DNA from: Suillus spraguei
Lineage: Eukaryota > Basidiomycota > Agaricomycetes > Boletales > Suillaceae
Assembly: GCA_016800925.1 (NCBI GenBank)
Contig: JABCPU010000001.1
Coordinates: forward strand, 248,001 to 312,000
Length of the DNA: 64,000 nt
Direction of reading: 5' to 3'
The position numbers and the translations under genes are program-made. Below the pieces are notes generated by a model. The model ran no database searches. It was not told where the DNA came from and saw only the letters and a list, made by a program, of their open reading frames with translations. Shown in pieces: positions 59,867 to 64,000 of the stretch; the stretch's first letter is position 1, and each line of letters starts with the position of its first letter.

Positions 59867-62800
59867 ATGTCGTTCTGGAGTCGATATACCGATCCAAGTC
59901 CATGGCAGGTCGTCTTGAGGTCTGATGCTTTTCAGTCTCTTCACTGGGAACCGATAATTCATGGCAACTTGAATGTGTGAGTGTCGTGCTCCAAGCTGAT
60001 ACCCGAAGTTTCTAATGCCTTAATTTCTTAGAGTGTGGCGCGACACACTCATGATTCCAGCATATTTTGCGGCTGCATCTGCTATTCTTCTCTTACTACA
60101 TTTAATAACGCTATCCAAGCCAGTCAGGAAGCTGTGGTTGCGTTTCCTGCCCCCCAGGACAGAGCAAGAACCCGGCCTTTTCTTCGATGAACCTGCTATA
60201 GCTGATGGTTTTTTCTCCGAGGCCAAAGCATTCATCTCTCGCCATGGTGGTTGGGTCATATTTGCATACAAGTTTGCAAGATTCATCGGTTGTCTTGCGT
60301 TTCTGGGACTTTCATTAGCTACTTTTATATTAGAGGAACGCGAAGAGCGCGCAACAGGAGCCAACAAACTGTCGAAAGGAAAACATCGCAGGCCCCATCC
60401 CTCCGATGGCTACATTCCATTCTCTCGCGCTGAGTGGTTGCAATTCGCCTTGTGCATGACTGCTGTCAGTGGTTTGTAGTATCTATTTCGAGATTCGCTC
60501 ATTCTTTGCAGGCTTATGCATCCATTCTCGGACTCGTTTCGGTGACGGCGAAACCCCGATGGAGCAGGGTGGTGTCCAATCATCTGGCTACTCTTCTCTT
60601 TGCGGTCTTTGCGGTCTTTGCGTACCGGGATCTCTGGCCTCTCATTACTTTCCATGACCGACCCAAGGATTTCAAGGAAGGGGGATTATTGTGGGCGAAA
60701 GTGACGATTCTTTTCTTGTCAAGCATCGTATTTCCTCTCGTGAGCCCGAGACAATATGTTCCAATAGACCCCGCGGTATGTCGTAGTATTCAATAGATCC
60801 CCATCACCAATGCTCACATCATGTTGAAGAACCCCGCTAACAGTCCTCACCCCGAGCAAATTTCTTCTTGGTTGTCTATGATTTCATATACTTGGCTGGA
60901 CCGCATCGTCTTGAAGGCGTATCGAGTTTCTCACCTGTCGCATGAAGAACTTCCCCCGCTGGCAGACCATGATTATTCGAGGAACCTCAAAAAGAAGAGT
61001 TTCCCTGTAAGTACATGACATTATTGTCATAGGAGGCGAGTTGATAATCGTTGCAGCATCTTGACCCCTTCTTCGGGAGCCGGAGGCGACATATTTTCTT
61101 CGGCCTCATGAAGACTTTCTGCGTCGAGTATATAGTTTTGTCTGTCATGATTGTTCTCCAGGTACGCAATTTCTCTCGTCCATGGCTTCTTATGTCCGAT
61201 ATTTCTCCATGTCAGGTGCTAGCAAAACTAGCCGCTCCCGTTGGAATCAATCAACTTTTACTGTGAGTAGTTTGGTTGTGATATTTCCCGGGATTTCTGA
61301 TGCGATTTGCTTAGCTATGTTGAAACGAAAGGCGAAGACGCTGTGGTCCGTCCATGGGTCTGGATATCCTGGCTGTTCTTGGGACCACTTATGGGTTCCT
61401 TGGCATGGCAGTGGTATATTTACATTGCGGTGGGCGCGATTATTTGGTAACTAGCAATCATACTCATAGGCTTTCCAGACACGCACGCTCGTGCACACAG
61501 AAAGTATTCTCACACAACTGGTCTTTGAGCATGCGCTCCGAATTCGAATGAAAGCTGAGCTCCCCGATGACGGCAGGAAGTCTGGGGAGTCCACGGTACC
61601 GTCTACGCCAGATAGTGCATCCGTGGCTGGATCCAGCACTGCAGCTGGGGACGAAAGTACAGATGGTAGTGGCGACGAGACACTGCACGCCAGTGCCGAG
61701 ACCATATCAACATCTTCCACCAAAAAAGGCAAGCAAAAGTCCCAGGACGTCAAAGAAGAACTAGACCCTTCGTCGAAAAAGCATTCGAGCGCCGACAACC
61801 TTGTTGGTAAAATCAATAATCTTGTCACAACTGACTTGAGCAACATTACTGATGGACGAGACTTCCTCATGATCGGTAAGTCACACTTAGCTCTGATGGG
61901 TCGTATTTTCTGACGTGTGTTTTCGTCCAGTGTTGTACATGCCACTTCAAGTAGGCATGTGCATCTGGTTCTTGTACGAAATTCTTGGCTGGAGGTGGGT
62001 GTCATCAAACTACTGTCTAAATTGACTGATGGCCGTTTACAAAGTGCCTTTGCTGGCTTGGCTGTTATGTTCGTCTTGTTCCCTCTCCCCGGGTACATTG
62101 CCCAGAAGATTCAAAAGGTGCAGGTGGAGAAAATGCAGAAGGTTTGACCTTTTGTTTGTCGGTTGATCGATGCTCATCGTAACCCCAGACGGATGCCCGG
62201 GTGCAAACTGTGACCGAAAGTAAGTCAAGCGCAATGGGGGTAGAACAGATGCTTACGGTTCGCTAGCTATGAATGTTCTGCGCATGATTAAGCTATTTGG
62301 ATGGGAAGAGAAATTGGACGCAAGGATCGGCGAGAGAAGAGAAGTAGAACTCGTCTGGACATGGAAGACCAAGATCTTAGAACTGGTAAACAACAACTTG
62401 AAGTAAGTCTTCCGTGTTAACCGCTGTGACAACGAAAACCGACACATGGATAGCTATGTGATCCCTCTGTTTACCATGATGGCTTCTTACATGACATTCG
62501 TATGTTGTATTCGACTATATACAACACAAGTTTATTAACCTCTCTCTTAGACCCTTGTCATGGGACAAAACCTAACTGGTCAGTGTATAGGCTATGTCGT
62601 GGTTTATTGACCTGACGGGTATTCCAGCTTCAAAGGTTTTTTCATCGATGACAGGTAAGCTTCATGCTATTATTCAGTTGTTTACAGTAACTGATGTTGC
62701 TCCTTTGACAGTTTTTGACATCCTGAGAGACCAGTTAAGCATGGTGTTCTTTTCCATTCCAAGATTTGCTCAAGGTAAGCATTTTGCTTGCTCCGAAATC

Positions 62801-64000
62801 ACTTACAAACGATGCTCTCCAGCCAAAGTGTCGCTGGACCGTGTCAATAATTTCCTGACTGACACAGAGCTATTGGATGCTCACACACAGCAGGACGATG
62901 ACCGTGTCCAGCTCTTCATCCACCAGAAGAAGAATCTGACCTCATTGGCTTCAGAGATGCTGTCTTTGCGTGGTCAAGTGAATCCAATGGGTCGCTAACA
63001 CCATCGAAACGCAAGTTCAGGCTTCGCATCGACGGTGAGATGTACTTTCAACATGGTCGTATCAACCTTGTCGTCGGACCGACAGGTTCTGGGAAGACAT
63101 CAATGCTTATGGCTTTGCTCGGTGGGCGACTGTCGGACCTTCTTTCTAGATGTCTCTAATCCACTGCCCAGGCGAGATGCACTTCACGCGCTCTGGTCCG
63201 ACATCTTGGTTCAACCTCCCACGCAAAGGCGGTGTTGCCTATGCCGCGCAAGAGTCCTGGGTTCAGAATGAAACTATTCGAGTACGTACAATCGCGAAAG
63301 CAGTCATTTGTTACTGAAGTAGCCCTCAGGCCAACATCCTTTTTGGCGCAGCCTATGACGAGACTCGGTACAAGAAAGGTGAATATTCAGTTGCCCTGTT
63401 TGTGAACATTTGTTGAGGTGTTTGAGTGCAGTGTTGTACCAGTGTGCTTTGGAGCGTGATCTGACTTTGTTCGAAGCGGGCGATCAAACGGAGGTGGGGG
63501 AAAAAGGTCTTACGCTAAGGTAAGCTCCACGAGCTGAGCCCTCATTTGCCATAAGTCTGACTTTGTATTAAAAGTGGCGGTCAGAAGGTAATCGCATTCC
63601 TCACGAGCGAACACGCAGCCACTGAAAGATGCTAGGCACGAATTACCCTTGCAAGAGCTATCTATTCTTCGGCGCACACGCTGTTACTTGATGATGTTGG
63701 TCTTTCCGTCTCTATTTTGAACCATTGATAAGTAGTCACAAACAGGTTTTGGCCGCTCTGGATGTCCACACGTCCAAGTGGATTGTAGAGAAGTGTTTCG
63801 CAGGAGATCTCGTCAAAGATCGAACAATTGTACTTGTGGTACGTGATGTAGGCTAAATGCGACCGCCCCTCTTCTAAGGCAGTACAGACACACAACGTTG
63901 CTATGGCGAGTCCTGTCGCGCACTTCATCGTGTCCATGGGTTCCAACGGACAGATCGTCAGCCATGGATCGATATCTGAGGCAATGACAAAGGAGCTTGC
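59867..64000 (+). CDS. ABCC/MRP-type ABC transporter, copy B (3' cut by window; one-base frameshift near 62922)
   Basis: Inverted duplicate of the transporter at 29147-36016, aligned from start codon through NBD1. Start [16 protein letters not shown]. The TMD0 segment [16 protein letters not shown] to CMTAVSGL differs from copy A at 22 of about 147 residues by my count. The Ser/Thr insertion (61560-61800), NBD1 Walker [12 protein letters not shown] (about 63070) and signature segment near 63570 follow in the same exon pattern. Compared with copy A, one base is missing at 62919-62924 (copy A cagccagaag, copy B caccagaag). The literal frame then stops at 62998, just before Walker A. The sequence after it is intact. 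NBD2 and TMD2 lie outside the window. Status (pseudogene or sequence error) undecided. Confidence 0.88.

Overview
The window reads as a piece of an agaricomycete (mushroom-forming basidiomycete) nuclear genome. The evidence is dense genes split by many 41-70 nt GT-AG introns, two GC-AG introns, 8-12 nt micro-exons, and proteins typical of Agaricales: CBM19-type secreted proteins, agaric F-box proteins, a seven-TM DUF7702-like protein, a lineage-specific integral membrane family and PIF1-type helicases. I found no rRNA, tRNA or CRISPR. Coordinates are my own splice models from reading both strands; ATGs inside introns or in the wrong frame were not used as starts.

Layout. 1-4684: C-terminal part of cytoplasmic dynein heavy chain (+, enters from the left). 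6296-7554: old yellow enzyme (-). 8804-9676: broken integral-membrane gene (+). 10542-12172: pepsin-like aspartic protease (-). 13001-14138: homoserine kinase (-). 15242-16686: FAD monooxygenase (+). 17417-19091: isopenicillin-N-synthase-like 2OG-Fe(II) oxygenase (-). 20105-21467: secreted CBM19 protein (-). 22127-24510: ABCE1/Rli1 (-). 24723-25827: glycerol-phosphatase-like HAD enzyme (+). 26199-27209: SDR (+). 27329-28130: F-box relic (+) ending in a 75-bp palindrome. 29147-36016: ABCC/MRP transporter copy A (-). 37196-38935: F-box protein with micro-exons (+). 40966-41944: seven-TM protein (-). 42750-44516: Las1 (+). 44669-46579: Ysc84/SH3 protein (+). 46809-49386 and 53758-56443: two PIF1-like helicases with an RNase H1 N/viroplasmin-type N-terminus (+). 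50915-51303: hairpin and foldback repeats. 51294-52735: degenerate GATA-factor relic (-). 56627-59608: F-BAR-RhoGAP (-). 59867-64000: ABCC transporter copy B (+, leaves on the right).

Three structural themes stand out. The transporter genes are an inverted pair, divergently transcribed about 24 kb apart and about 85% identical in the stretch I aligned. Between them lies a direct pair of viroplasmin-PIF1 helicase genes separated by palindromic repeats and a dead GATA-factor gene. Independently, at least six conserved genes, including housekeeping dynein and ABCE1, each need one extra base to restore the family reading frame. This pattern is easier to explain by assembly or sequencing deletions than by six pseudogenes.

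The genes look like ordinary mixed eukaryotic content (cytoskeleton, ribosome recycling and biogenesis, endocytosis, threonine synthesis) with interspersed accessory redox enzymes and transporters. There is no core synthase, so I do not claim a biosynthetic cluster.
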